64,000 nucleotides of DNA from Pseudoscleropodium purum (taxonomy: Eukaryota; Streptophyta; Bryopsida; Hypnales; Brachytheciaceae). The stretch covers positions 27,571,063-27,635,062 of the forward strand of contig OZ017795.1 in NCBI GenBank assembly GCA_963969395.1, given 5' to 3'. This document shows, in pieces, positions 12,123-25,428 of this stretch. The stretch's first letter is position 1. Every line of letters begins with the position of its first letter. Made by a program: the position numbers and the translations under genes. Under the pieces are notes generated by a model. That model was not told the origin of the DNA. It saw only the letters and a list, made by a program, of their open reading frames with translations, and ran no database searches.

Positions 12123-14570
12123 ACCTCGAGGTAGGTACTACTGAAGAATTTTCCAGGGTCTGTATCATTATAGGGAAAATTACCCAGATGAAAATTACTG
12201 AGGCTATCTGTTCTTCAGCCTGATAATATGAAATTTGGATTCATTACTCTACTGGTCAAATTTTGGTGAGTTCTTATTGGCGAGTGAAAGCGGGTTCCAA
12301 CGCACGAAAGTTACTGTGGTTTGCATACTCAAGTTTGGATACTCAAATTTACGCTGGATCGAAGTTATTGGTAGGCAACCTAAATCATCAATTGGACAGA
12401 TGATTAGGTGGTATCCATCCTCCTAATCAATATGTAACCATTGTATGAGCAATGAGTAGGGTGGCGATTTCGGATATGTGGCAAGCATGAGGATTTTGGG
12501 TATGTCTCGAATTATACGCATGCTGGATAGTCTCCTTCAATATGTGAACGTAAGTTGTATTTGGAGTTCGAAACAGATACAAACCAGAAACTTCAAATTA
12601 CTGTTTCAGGCTCTAAGATGCCTAAAATTCATTCCGTTAAAAGACCAGAAAGTTCATTTTCAATGTTTGAAACATTTGCTTGCTGAAAAGTTAGAAAGTT
12701 TTATGAAAGAACAATCTTGTTTTTTGCTTTTGGGATGTCTATCATGTATTACTAATGTATAGTGGGGTACAATATTCTTACCTATTATGCCATTCAAAGA
12801 ATTTTGCAAAGTATAGAATACAATTGGCATTTTTGGTCTCATATAATTAACATTCAATTCTTATGCAATCACAATGAAGCATACCAAATTTCAATTTCAA
12901 AAATACAAAACTCTATTTTTAGTGAATTGTTTCATTTGATATTTATGGTTTTACTTGATAATTGATTGGAAAATATTGGAGATGAATTTTAAAAATTTGA
13001 TTGTATGGATATGTAGGGAGCATCCATATGTATTTTTTTCATGTTAAAAGAAAATTTCATTAATTATCAAAATCATGATCTATGAAGAATCCAATGTGAA
13101 GTGTTTATGATCAAACTTTGTAAAATTGATGTCTCTATATTTTATTGAATTTTGGCAAAGTAAGTATGCCATCATATTTAGGGCTCAAAAACAAGAGAAT
13201 GTAGCAATGCAAGTTTTATATGCTATGTCCTTTTGTGAGGAAGCCATAAGTGTGTGATCATTGAGTGGGCATTTTGGACCAATGGACTCCACCATGTTAT
13301 AAAAAACCACTCCACTCCTAGCCCACACATACATACCATTGGTGATGTTCTTAGCTTGTTTTATCTTATAGATAGAACTACCTATAGGTGACTACTTAAG
13401 CAATTCTGGACACAATTTGGAGTAGTATAAGGTAAAGTAAATATTTTCCTATGTGCAAAGATAGAAATGATGGGTATTGCAAAAAATTTAGTAATTTTAT
13501 TGCTTGAAATCAATTTACTATGAATTTTGGAAGGTAAAAAGTGCTTTAGACCCATAGCCAATAGGGTTGATGACACTTTATGTCTTGGAAAAAGAATGTC
13601 TAAAAATTAAACATTTGAATTCAGTGGATTCAACATCCAAAATGCCATCAGAAAGTTGACAGGGGGACAGGGCAAACATCCAAATGTTCGCCACATTCAA
13701 GTCATTGATCAAGTGGACTCTGTTCGGGTAGACGGCATCAATGGACAATATTTTTTTTTGAATGTCACTAGACATTGCAAATCTCACGTCTGCAAACGCA
13801 TCTAGACATCCGTACATCATAATAATCCCGATATCCAATGTCTAGACTCTTCCAATTCCAATTATTCAAGAACTACTTTGCCACTCATTACTTCCTACTT
13901 TCTTGCTCCCTACTTTGGGACATGTATCTTGAACTTATTAATCTAAACCTTGAAAAAGAGAAATAAACACATTTCAAGCTTATGTTGGAAATTTGTTCCA
14001 ACCTTGGTTGGAAATAATTACATCCTATAGTTTGGGCATGGGCTTTTGGTCGGGTATGAATGGTCCTACATTCCTACTTTAATTATCATTGAAGTTGCTT
14101 TAAAAGATCTAAGAATATACAAATACATTTGGCTAAAGTAGTAGACAAAGATGGAGGAGTATGTGCAAACTACAATAATGTTTTGAACCCTAAACTAATA
14201 TGAATGCTTTACTAAAATTTCAGGAATTTTTGCTACAGAAATTTAAGCATGGCAACAAATTGAACTTGTGCAAATGAAGGCAAAAACTTGCAAGGATGTA
14301 GGAACTTTTTACCACATTTAATGAATTGGCAAATATTTTGTGTACAATATTTCACTCTTTTTTCATTTTTTATGCCTATTAAGAATTTAGAGATATGCAC
14401 AATAATGTTAAAAATGTCACAAATTTCTCCAATAATAGAATTCTCTAGTGTTATAGGCCCATGCAAAGCATTTCAAGCCTACCAAAGCTTACTTAGACCT
14501 ATTCATCATTTGTTGCAAAATACACTTCATATATTGGGGGTGCCTTAAATATTTCAGCATTTGCTAGAAT
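12123..14570. other. COX15 3' flank and AT-rich intergenic DNA
   Basis: The first few hundred bases probably hold the COX15 3' UTR. The rest is AT-rich with no recognisable gene. A slightly GC-richer patch at 13,580-13,840 has an open frame of 86 codons on the minus strand that matches no family I know; I do not call it a gene. Confidence 0.5.
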
Positions 14571-14848
14571 ATTAACCCCTAAAGGACAATTGTCTCCTAA
14601 ATGGACATTTGAAAATTTAAGAACATTACCTTGAAGTCAATTTTGATTCGAAACTTTTGAAATTTCAGCACACGATGTTGACATGTACCCTATTTGACAT
14701 AGTAAAAAATAAAAATTTATGATTGGGTGCCCAAATAAAAAAAAATTATGCTCTTTAAACAATTTGGATAGTTTAGATAGTTTTGGCATCTTTTGCAAAA
14801 TATTTCATCTTCTTTTGAAGTTTGGCATGTATTTCCTAGAATGGGGAG
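14571..14848 (+). mobile_element. Family T element, left-end fragment
   Basis: It begins ATTAACCCCTAAAGGACAAT, the family T end motif, and continues with blocks (AATTTGGATAGTTTAGATAG) resembling 15,300-15,330. It is cut off at 14,849 by a family M element, so it looks like a 5' fragment. Confidence 0.4.
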
Positions 14849-15056
14849 TGCTAGCATGTGAGCTTAGAATCTATGAATCCATGAATCTAAGAGTTTATAT
14901 TATACACAACTTCTATGGTTATTTGTATTTATATTATAGATACTTATGTTTTAGAATCTTTCTATATTATAGTGTATCTATATTATAAATACATATGTTA
15001 CAAACATAGGTACAAGGTTTGTAGGCTCATGCTTTTTCACTCACCCACAAGCATCA
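14849..15056. mobile_element. Family M MITE-like element, copy 1
   Basis: About 205 bp with imperfect inverted ends: left TGCTAGCATGTGAGC, right (reverse-complemented) ATGATGCTTGTGGGTGAGTG. The interior is rich in TATATTATAGATAC-like words and has a TACAAGGTTTGTAGGCTCA block near the right end. Similar copies lie at 33,346-33,592 and 48,619-48,855. No coding capacity. The size, inverted ends and copy number fit a MITE; no unambiguous target duplication was seen. Confidence 0.55.
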
Positions 15057-15093
15057 TTGGTACTAAATTATACTTGAAATTGTCAAAGAAAAA

Positions 15094-16465
15094 CTAATTT
15101 TAGCCTCTAAAGGACCAAATAACATTTTTTTGGCAACATAGTGATTTTTTGGGCAACTCACTATAAATGAAATTTTTTTCCCTTTGAAATTTTCACACAA
15201 TATGTGCCCAAGAAGTGGCTTTAAGGAATAACAATTTTTATAACTTTTAATTATATGGTTAAAAAATTAACATATGATATGTAGGTTTTTTTCACATCTG
15301 AGCAATCTGGATAGTCTAGGTAGATCTGTAAAAATCACTTCTTTCAAAAAAAAAAATTTAATTGATTTTCTAGATTTATGTATCATTGGAAAGCTTTAAA
15401 TCATTCCATGTTGATTAATGAGATGAAAGTTATGAGGAGTTTTAGTTTGCGATTTTGGAGGTAGTTATGAATTTTCTATTCTAAAATAAACTTTGAGTCC
15501 CTTCTTTAACTCAATTTTCAATGTTTTTTGAAAAGTTATAATCATAGGATATAGATTGTTTATTACAACATTACAACCATTGGGTTTGGGATTTTCCAAT
15601 TCTATAACAAAATTCTTAACAATTTAGTATTTTGAACCATTATCTAGTTTTTCCTACTTACTATTTTTTTCTATATATTGTACAATTCCAAATGATTTGA
15701 ATTTTTTTCAAGCATAAGGCCAACTTGCTTTGAAGAATGAATCTAGAGAAGCACTACAATTTTGGACATTTTTTCATACAAATATGACCTTGTGAAGTGC
15801 ATTAGGAAAAAAATGAGCCATCAAAAGGCCCGTGAATCCTAGACAACAAGGAACAAAGAAGGAATGCAGGTAAAAAAAAATTCAAATCTTTTTTGCCAGA
15901 AAATTGTAGGGCTTGATTAATGTGGAACAATTCAATCATAATATTTTTAAAATTTTCAATATTAAAATTAATTCAAAATTACAAAATTTTCAAATCTGAT
16001 GTAGCATGAGTGCAACTATGTTAGACTATCCTTCTTTAGATTATCATTTTAATATTAAATATTAAAATTTTATTTTATTTTATTTAAATGAAATATTATT
16101 TTAATGCTGAGTTTTGGCCACTATTCCTCATAGGCCTGCAAGTTCTATTGTTGGGAACTCTTCAAGAGGAAGCAACCCCTTTGAGGGCTGATTTTTTTTT
16201 AATGTATCTACTTGATTTTTCACAAGGCCAATGAAAAGATTTTTGTCAATTCAAACACTAATATCTTGCACTCTACATTGTGGAAATTTTTGAATTTTTA
16301 TTCACATCTTTTCAAACTAGTTTACAACAAGATCCTATAGTTATATGTGTCAAAAAATGTTTTTTTTTCTAGAATTTGATACTTGTACTAGAAATGGCAG
16401 TTTGAGAGTGTTTCTGGTGAAAACATAGTAAAAAGTTTTAGGGATTAGTTGTAGAGTCACACTTC
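15094..16465 (+). mobile_element. Family T element, longest copy
   Basis: It starts TTTTAGCCTCTAAAGGACCA and ends GTTTTAGGGATTAGTTG, an inverted version of the family end motif. The right half shares long blocks with 19,790-20,730 and 59,380-60,250 (CAAACACTAATATCTTGCA, AAGATCCTATAGTTA, AAATGGCAGTTTGAGAGTG). The left half (15,250-15,690) is repeated in inverted orientation at 37,090-37,560 (AACATTACAACCATTGGG and many others). No transposase frame is visible; I infer a decayed non-autonomous DNA element. Confidence 0.55.
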
Positions 16466-17154
16466 AAGAAAAGTCCAACTTTGCCAATTACATCAAGCAA
16501 TTTTGAAAAAAAAAAAATTTCTTCTAACTTTGAGTGATATAATCTAGTAATCTATGCTACCAAAAAATTTGAAAAACTTTCACATGTTTTAGATGTTTGG
16601 TTTTAAGTTTTCAATATTGAATTTCAAAAAAGAAAATTGTCCAATACACAAGAAACCATTACAAAGTGTATTGTCAAATCATTTAACCTCCTTGTATTGC
16701 AAGGTGATTCAGAATAAGGAAGACTACTTATTTTCTTTTAAAACTTTGGATGAGTGTACCTAATAAGTTGTAAGACTCAATGGAATAGAGATCTAATTGT
16801 AAATAGAACAAAAACCTCATTCTAAGAGGGCTTGAAGTTTGTTGTCCTAGTTTAACAAGGTTTGAAGTTTTTTTTCCACTCACTTTGGATGTGATAATCT
16901 TGCAATCCACAAGATCAAACAGAATTTTTTTGCATACATTGACTTGATGGTCTACTATATTTTTGTATGGTTGGAACTTTATAAAAATCAAGTACTTTTC
17001 AAATTTTATCAATGAATCCAAAATTGGCAATTGTAGACAATTTTACTTTAACATCCTTTGTCCTTCAGCAATTAATCCCTAAACATTCAAAGTCTTCTTC
17101 ATAATTGAAGATTCCTTCTTCATAATAGAAGGAAAATCATCATAAAATATTATT

Positions 17155-17655
17155 TTGAAGCATATTTGGGAATTGGTATACAAATAGAAGTTCTAGGCTT
17201 TAAATTTTAGATTCCATCTCTATAGTTAGATTTACCAATGCTAGGATTAATATTTTTCTATAAATTTTGAAAACAAAATTTCAAATTTTCCTTCTAAATT
17301 CAATTACAAAGAAAATATTGTCATTTTTTGAGAATTTTTTTTTGGAATGGATTTGAAATAAGGTTTTCTCGATATGGTGATTTTTTAAAAATTTTGTGTT
17401 CTTTAAAGCTATGACCTCATTTTTGCAAATCCAGTTTTGAACTAGAGTCAATGTGATTTTGGTTTAGTCACCTACTTGACACTCTTCCACATTTGTAATT
17501 TAAAAAAACTATATATCCTTGTAACACCAAATCCAACCATTTGATAGAACAAGAACTTGATAAAGTATCTCCACAAATTAGGATGACTTTCATCCAAATA
17601 TTAATGAGAAAGAAAAGTGATTTTCAATTTGTTCATTGTTTAGAAATTGGATGGT
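17155..17655 (+). repeat. 500-bp dispersed repeat R, copy 1
   Basis: It aligns by eye with 58,150-58,650 over its full length in the same orientation. Shared words include ATTCCATCT, GGAATGGATTTGAAAT, TATGACCTCAT, TTTTGAACTAGAGTCAATG, AACACCAAATCCAACCA, AAAGTATCTCCACAAAT and ATGACTTTCATCCAAA. It is preceded at 17,070 by AATTAATCCCTAAACATTC, which resembles the family T end, so it may be the interior of another such element. Confidence 0.6.
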
Positions 17656-19789
17656 GAAGTGCTTCAAGATTAATAGAGGAGACTTTCTTAATCCCCAAGT
17701 AACTTCAAAATGAGATATTGTCCTTACAAAGTAAACACATGGAAATTTTTCATTATCAATGTTTACTGTATTGTTCATGGTGTGCAACTACAAAAGTGGT
17801 GACAAAGTAATTGTAATAATTTAAGCAATATTAGATATTATTGTAGCACAACTTCAAAAATTTAATATCATGTTGATTGATAGTAATCTAGTATTCAAGA
17901 CTTCATACAAAGCAATTGTGTATGATAATTGCCTATTAGTAGAATCTCTTTGAAGTACTAGATGCACCTTCTATTGAATGTATATGGATACAATCCACAA
18001 CAAATAATGAGAGGCTTTGCAAAGGTCATTGTTGTCCCTTATTTTGGCGTATGCATGGTACACATTTTTAGACACTACCTATAATTAACTAATGAGAAGA
18101 TTAAGGTGGTCATTGTCACCCCTTCCTTTGGCACGGACATGCCAAATGCCTATAATGTACTTGAGTAATTCCCTAGTGCCATTTCAAAAACTCCTTTGTG
18201 GATACAAATTAGGGGCCAATTGTATAGAGTTTGCATAAATTTTTGTACAAAAATATGTTAATATGAAACATATAATAGTATAGCCAAAGCTCGCAGGAAA
18301 ATAAAACTTGAAAATTGATCAATGTTGCACAATGGATTGAGAGCCATAAAAACAAGTCACACATGCAAAATTTTCCATATTTTGCTAAATATTGTTTTAT
18401 TTTGATTTTTTGATGCTATCAAAAAAATACATAAAATATTAGAAAGTTAAAAATATGATCGTCTCTAAGTAAATAAAATATTTCTTCTCCATTTATTTAG
18501 ACATTTTTAACAAATATATATATGCATATTTGTCATAAGTGGAGAGGATCAATTGACAACAATAAGACAATAATTTGACCGCTTTTTCTATATAATAAAT
18601 TGATTTTAAGTGACTAAATGGAAGGAGTATGTATCTAGTTTGATTTTCTTTCATATGAAAACATTTGAAAAGTTTTGAAGTTTTATAGATCATGAAAATT
18701 CATATTAATTACAAAATATACTCCACATATTTAAATTTTCATACAACAGAAAATGCTTTCTATGAAAAACATCAATGTAACAACCATAGTAAAATTGTCA
18801 TGCTTTTAATTGAAAAAGCAGTAGGGCCTTTGTTATAATCACAGTAATTTTTGCCAAACATGCACTAATTGCAATTAATTTGATTTGTTTTTTAAACTTA
18901 TTATGAAGTGGAAACTGAAGATAAAATTTGTTTTATTGTAATTGAGATTTTCTTCAAGGCCAAAGTAGCTATGCAAATTAAAAGCAAAAACGTCTCATGT
19001 AGTACTCAATAGATGTCTTCTAAAATTAAAGATTTCATGAAAATTCCAAAATATCAATATACTTCAATTTTTACAATTTAAAATATTATTTGTATATCTA
19101 TTTTGGGATCTAAAATATGAGCTCAAAATTTTTTTAACCTTCAACAAAAAATTTTAAAATCCTAATACCATAAAGTTGTATACAAAGTAAATATTCAATG
19201 ATAATAATCCATTTTCCATTATGAACAAGAATTCTTTGATCATTCACCATTCTCTTAGTTCAACAACTTTGCAAAGTAACTATGGAATACCATTAGGCCA
19301 TGACTCTATTCAAGGAGATTGAGTGAATAAATACTAAAGTTAAAGATTTTCCTATGGAATTAAAGATATTCCCTTTGTCTCAAAAATAAATAGGTAATAC
19401 TTAAATTAGTTTCCCACTAGAAACTATGGATTTATTTTGAGATAAAGGAAGTATTGAAGTTCAAGAAAATCTCATGGTACTAATCAAACTTAGATTTAAG
19501 TATTGATAGTATAATATATACATTAGAACTTGGAGTGTTTTATATAGTATGACAACTTGGACCAATTGTAGGTCTTTTCATGGATCTATTTTCCAAGACT
19601 CCACATTTTTTATTTGCATTGTATTATTTTGTCTTATACGTTTAGGGGAGAAATTATTGTCACCTATAAAATGAATGCTACTTCAAATATTTGATTTTGT
19701 GGAAACTGGTACAATCCAATAACATTTCTTCCTACACTAATTAAATTGATTTACAAATAATGTGACTTCGATAAATTAATATCACATAT
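17656..19789. other. AT-rich intergenic DNA, no gene seen
   Basis: Gene-free. Short frames only, with no RNA gene or conserved motif. Repeat relics too diverged to delimit are probably present. Confidence 0.5.
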
Positions 19790-20730
19790 ACTAACCCCTA
19801 AAGTCCTATTGTCCCCTTGGGGGACAAATCAAATTTCGGGTAAGTTCCTGTGACTTCAATTTTTGGTGAATTGCTTTGAAACTTTCCTGTTAGATAGAAA
19901 AACTAATTATCTACGTGGGAATATAATTTTTATTTCAATTGGTGCCCGGGAGCAAAAGTTATTCCACAAAAAGCTTGAAATTGAACTCAGTGGGCAATAT
20001 AAAAAAGATTTGCAAAAAGTCAAAATAAATTTTGATTTTTTTTCTCTAAAATGCTTTATTTTTGTCTACATGTGATGCTTTGATTCATTCTATTTGGACT
20101 AATAATGAGAAAGTTAAGGACAATCTTGTTTTTCAGGCAATTTTAGCATCTTCTTGAAAAAATAACTTGCAGGATTCATTTTTGAATGCAATTTTCCAAA
20201 TTTTCCAAATTTTTTTTTTAAATGTTGTGTTTGCGTGCTAAAACAATCTCACCATTGGGATTATTGTCTTTCAATCCCATCTTGGAGTTATTAACAATTT
20301 AGTTTTTTTTCCAATCTTGGACCTACTTCTACTTAGCATTTTTTTAAAGAATGAAAATCAAGTGTTTTTTTTTAAAAAGAAATTTCCTAGACTTTCAACT
20401 CAATTCTTCAACATAAAATTTTTTTAATTGATAGTTTGCAGTGCAAAAAAATTCCACAATTGGCGGTCAAAGTCATCTGAAATTGTAGGCCAGTGTTCAC
20501 AAAAAATTCCTTTTTCAACTTTGAATGCTAATATCTTCCAATCTATACAATCAAACTTCATGAAATTTTGACCATATAAACTAAGACAAGTGAAGTACAA
20601 GATCCTATAGTTAGATTCTAAAAAAAATGATTTTTAAAAATTTTCTTGGATGAATGCAGCAAAAATGGCAGTTTTGAGTGGTTTTTGATAGAAAAATGGC
20701 CTTAGGACTTTAGGGGCTAATAGGACAAAT
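19790..20730 (+). mobile_element. Family T element, complete-looking copy
   Basis: The left end ACTAACCCCTAAAGTCCTAT and the right end GACTTTAGGGGCTAATAGGA are inverted copies of each other over about 15 bp. The interior aligns with 59,380-60,250 and, inverted, with 5,450-6,290. At about 940 bp with no transposase, it fits a non-autonomous TIR element. This copy has the clearest terminal inverted repeats and is the best reference for the family. Confidence 0.65.
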
Positions 20731-21984
20731 TTGTGTATTTAATGAATAACAAAACTATGAAAAACTAGAAATATTAAACTATTAATCTAATTTTCTAGAA
20801 ATTGTTGTTTAGGTTTCAAAACAAAGTTATTTATTTAAAAATATGAGTTTGGGTATTTATAAAACATTGTTCTTTGTGGAAACAGGAAAACATTTATATG
20901 AATTCCAACTATAGAAAGTGCACATATATTTGGTGGTGGTATATCATATCCAATTGGTGTTCATTCAAAGCAACACTTTGCAACAAATTAGTGTAATATA
21001 AATTACATTGTAAGGAATCCAATAAAATATTTTGGCGTCATCCAATGACCTTACCATATTTACAGTCATTTAGAGATCACACTTGAAAATTCAATGAAGA
21101 AATGTAGATGTGAAATTAGAGATTTTGACCCTTTTAACAATATATTGCAAGTAAGCTTACAAAATTTTCTTAAATTAATGTTGAAATTCAAAATTAGAAA
21201 ATATAGTCCATATATGTTTTTGATTGAAACCTTATACATGTCTTTAGTAGACACTCATGTACTTGTTATACTATTGGAAGGCCAATCCTAATAACTAAAT
21301 GCCAATTTTATGATTTTCAAAAAATAAAATAAGCACTTTGCATTTGCATATGTTGTTAATATGCAATATACTAATTAGTGTATATTGTGGTATATTAGTG
21401 CATTATCAACATCTTATTAGTGTACATTGTGATATTTGGAGGTCTTCCACATCTTAAAATGTAATGATTTATGATTAGAACAATTTTATGCAACATTTGC
21501 AAGGTTTTCAGTATCCCTCGAAGCTTAGTTTATACAAAGTTCTAGATTAGGATAGATTTTTTATTATTCAAAATTACATACTTTGAGTGACAACTTTTGG
21601 CTCCTCTGGGATGAAAAGGGATAACAATAAAAAAAATTATTTTTTATTAAAGTCTTCATTGAAAGTATCTTGAATGTATATACAATGGATGGTATTGGGA
21701 ATCCCTTCATTGAAGTGTTGACATTTCTATTAGAATAAATGCTTAAGAGATCATTTAGAGTGCATTAATTGTAGAAATTTCTATTATTGGTAGTATTGAT
21801 CTAAATTTAGCTCATGAAAAATGGTCTCTTCTCATTCAAAATTAATTCAACTAGTAGGAAGGTTCTATCACTATTTAAACTCTTCCATTAATTGAATTAA
21901 CCCTAAAATACTAGAACCAATGACTGTATGGTCAAACATCAAGTGAACCTCCTCTATTCTAGATGCTTCATTTTGCCATTGAAA
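20731..21984. other. AT-rich intergenic DNA, no gene seen
   Basis: No gene or RNA recognised. Repeated TTAGTGTAYATTGTG words near 21,370-21,430 suggest a local short duplication. Confidence 0.5.
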
Positions 21985-23875
21985 ATGAATGGAATTTTTA
22001 TTTTTTATTAATTTTTTTTAGAGATTAACTTAGATGTCTTGTGCATGCCTTAAAATTTCAGAATTGTTTGTAAAAATTTGAAATTATTATCGATTTTTGA
22101 AGGAAAAAAAAAGAAAATTCATATCACATACCAAATAAGATATAAAAAAATCTGAATTTTTTCCATTGATGTATCTTACGGTGTAGAACATCATGGCATA
22201 AACCAAATTAATTGTATAGAATGTGGTAATAGGCCACCAAAGTTCAAATGACTATAAAATTTGCAATATTAGGAATTTTATATTAGAAAGTAGACTTAAT
22301 AAGCTTGATTTCACTTTTTGGGCTCAAATTCAAAAATGATCATTTTGAAGGCTATAATAATTGGATCAAGAGCAAAAGAGGTAGATAATGCCAAGTACAC
22401 TAGACATCTTTTGTCATCAATGGATTTATCATCTTCTCTGGAAATTTCGGTAGTTCCTCTATGAAAGGCTTTAAACCATTGAATGATGCATGCATATATA
22501 AACAACTGTCCAAAAAAAATTGGATGAAAATCATCCATTTGTTAGTTAGACAAAGGCATGTTTGACCATTCGTTAAGCACTTTCTAGTTGCATAGATGTT
22601 TCATGGATAACCCTAGAAAGATGCCATGGATGCTAAGCGTCTAATGGATGAGTTTGGATCTTTGTGTAGGTACCAAAAGTTCACATTTTCATCCAATTGA
22701 ATTGTAGAAGGAACACCTAGAGGTTTGGAGATTGGTGAATAAGCAAAATATTTTTTATTTATTGATTTTTGTTTTCTCTTTTCTATATGCAAAGATTCAA
22801 AAAAAGTGGCAAAAGGCATCTAGAGCACAATATTAGGGTTATTGTGCCTGAGTTCAAAATTATGTATGGGCATTGTCATTCCCACTATGTTTGTAACTAG
22901 CACATATTTTTCCTAACTTTTGCTATAAGACAGCCATGACAATATTGAAAATGGCTTGAAGCAACTCACACATGCTATAAAACCCAAAGTTCCTTACTAC
23001 AAAATGTGGCTTGCTCATCCATTCATTCTATTTCCATTGCATTTTCAACTACAATTACCATAAATCAAAGTGCACATAGAGTGAAATTTTGTATTCCCCT
23101 AGCTTAAGTGCCTCAATTTGAGACCTTGTCCAACATTTTTGTATCAATAATGCAATCGCATTTCTAGTCTTGGACCATGCTTAGTTGGAAGATATCTTTG
23201 AAACAATGCATTTGATACAATAGTCATCTCCCCTATAAATGTTTCAAGAGCATTCTGGAATGAATTTACCCAATTTGTAGTCTTGAAATTGCACATGATT
23301 GCAACTACACAATGATAGGCTTCCATTGGTGTTGAAGCCTATAGTGACCAATCCAACCTTCAACAAAAAAAACTCTAGGAGATGCTATGGATACTAAATA
23401 TTGATGGATGACAAAGAATACTTTTGTATAGGACAAAAGTGCAAATGTTCATCCTCAGAATTTTTGTATGGAAAAGGGAAATCTTGCACAATAGTTTGGT
23501 CTTCAATGAATGTTTTGGTTATTTTTTAAGCAAATGACTCACAATGTACCAAAAAGGCTAATTTCTTTGGTGACCAACCTATCCTTTTGGGCTTTACCTT
23601 GTAATGTTGTTACGGACACTAATAGTCCATTTGGATGATTTGTTGATTTTTTAATTTTAGAGTGACATGATAACTTTGGTTTATACCATGATGTTATACA
23701 CCATAATTTGCATCTATGATGAAAATTTCATATTTTTTGAGTATATATTGTAGTTGATATGAATTTTTTTCATATTTTTCTTAAAAAACATTTGAAAATT
23801 TGATGACTTGCAATAGACATAAGACTTCATCTCTGAAAAATAAATATAAAATTTTTCATTCATATCTGGATGCCA
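21985..23875. mobile_element. Family L element with ~280-bp terminal inverted repeats
   Basis: The left arm (about 21,985-22,300) and the reverse complement of the right arm (about 23,600-23,875) align by eye. Both start GAATG..., and share AGAGATKAA, AATTCATATCA, the GTRTARAACATCATGGYATAAACCAAA block and AAATTTGC-like ends. Inside, a further inverted pair (about 22,630-22,700 with 23,390-23,460) shares TGGATGA and a GTTCATCC-type word. Minus-strand frames at 22,311-22,538, 22,613-22,819 and 23,144-23,326 look more protein-like than the AT-rich background, but none matches a family I recognise. Long TIRs suggest a Mutator-like non-autonomous or decayed element; a fragment lies at 56,840-57,680. 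Confidence 0.5.
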
Positions 23876-24310
23876 AATGGCAGCAAGACAGAGTGGAGCT
23901 TGAAATCAATGATCATGGGCAACAACTTGAGCAGCAAAATTGAGCTCTCAAAGCAAAGCATATTGAGTTTGACAACATGCCGTATCACTATTTTTTAGGA
24001 ATCAAAGAAAAAATCACAAGCTACAAACTAACTTAAAAATCAAGGTAATTCATTTTTCTCATTATAGAACCCTACCTCATAATGATGCCATTATATAATT
24101 GGTATTCTACATTATCATCACTTGACATTCTTGTTGATCTCCAAAGATTTGAAAAATATATCTATAAAGGTTAGTAACTTACCATGAATGTGTTTGAATA
24201 AGCAATTGGACATTGTTCCTATATAAAATTGCTTACTAGATAAATATTTTTGAAAGTCAAAAGAGGATTCTAGATTCTCTTAATGCATTTTTTTGGAGAT
24301 TCTATGAATA
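23876..24310. other. AT-rich intergenic DNA
   Basis: No gene seen. Composition changes to markedly less AT-rich at about 24,320, where the NF-YA transcription unit probably ends. Confidence 0.5.
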
Positions 24311-24319
24311 AACTATAAA

Positions 24320-25428
24320 TTTTCAAAGTGCTGGAAAAAGGTGTACTGTACCCGAAAGTGGCCCTACACTCTCATGAAAAGAGGGAGACCAATTTAGGCA
24401 AGAATCTTCCGGGGTGGGATCTAGAAAGAGGTCACACAGTCGGATGCAATTCCCTTACAACGTACAATACTGATGATACACACACAAAAGCCAAGATCAC
24501 GAGTATGCCAGGACGGTTCCAAAACACAGGGACTTGGCATCACAGTTTCTCTCAAAACCAGCGATGAGCATCTAGGAAAGGCAAAATAGTAATGGCACAC
24601 AAAGCACACATCTCCAGATATATATACCAGTTCCAAAACACAGTTACATTTCACAGGAACAATGTGACAGCTGAAAAACAGCTCCAAGCGGCCTTCGTAG
24701 TCATACCTATGCACAGAACAAGTTTCACTGACCAGGTCCGGTAACGAAGAGGTGCTCGCTCCTGCAACAAGTTGAATGCAGAGTAACGGCAATAGCCAGC
24801 TGCAATGGAGAAGTTGAACCAATATACACATCCTATTGTATTTTTGATAATCTAAAACACAACACACGCCATATCACTTGGATATGATGAAAAAATCCAA
24901 TCAACCAGAAGACCTCACTACTGACCACAAAAGCAGGCTAAGACTCAGAAATAGGCTTCCAACGCCCTAATGCTTCAGAATCCTACTATCCAGTCTTTGG
25001 AAGGCCAAGCTTGGACTAGCACCGTTAGCTAACAGTATGTCTAATGTCCAATCTGCAAACCTTATCTGTGCTGGTCCAAGATGGTCCATGAAGGCTCAAG
25101 ATGCTAAGATCTCTCTTCTGTAGCACCAACTTCTTCGGTCCACTTAAGTGAAGCAACTCAGAAAGGCTTCCCCTGAGGTATTGGAAGGAAGACGAGACTC
25201 ATGAATAGAAGGCTCGCAAATAGGAGGCTGCATCTCCGTTCTCCTTGCCACAGGTTTCACAGGCCCCAAAAACCAAAATTTCTGCATCCTTGCCTCAGGC
25301 TGAAAAAAAAAGTCTGCCAAAGGTCCTTCGTCTCAGCGCTCTACTTCAAATCTCACGCACACATATCTTCATCACCACTTGAAAGTATTGAGAAAGCACA
25401 GTCGGCGATCTCAAGCGCAACTTAACAT
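24320..25428 (-). other. Probable NF-YA 3' UTR region
   Basis: This 1.1-kb stretch has gene-like composition, lies directly downstream of the NF-YA stop codon on the minus strand, and ends abruptly at AT-rich DNA. The 148-codon minus-strand frame (24,421-24,867) is Cys/Leu/Val-rich with no family resemblance. I therefore read the segment as 3' UTR, possibly with an intron. In seed plants NF-YA 3' UTRs often carry a miR169 target site; I did not find a convincing one here. Confidence 0.4.

Noticed and set aside
12478..12762. 94-codon plus-strand frame downstream of COX15
   Set aside because: No conserved motif and composition like the AT-rich background.
24421..24867. 148-codon minus-strand open frame downstream of NF-YA
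   Set aside because: No family resemblance and a Cys/Leu/Val-rich composition; best explained as part of the NF-YA 3' UTR.
24320..25428. miR169 target site in the NF-YA 3' UTR
   Set aside because: AAGCCAAGATCACGAGTATG at about 24,488 looked similar at first, but does not align with miR169 beyond the first few bases.
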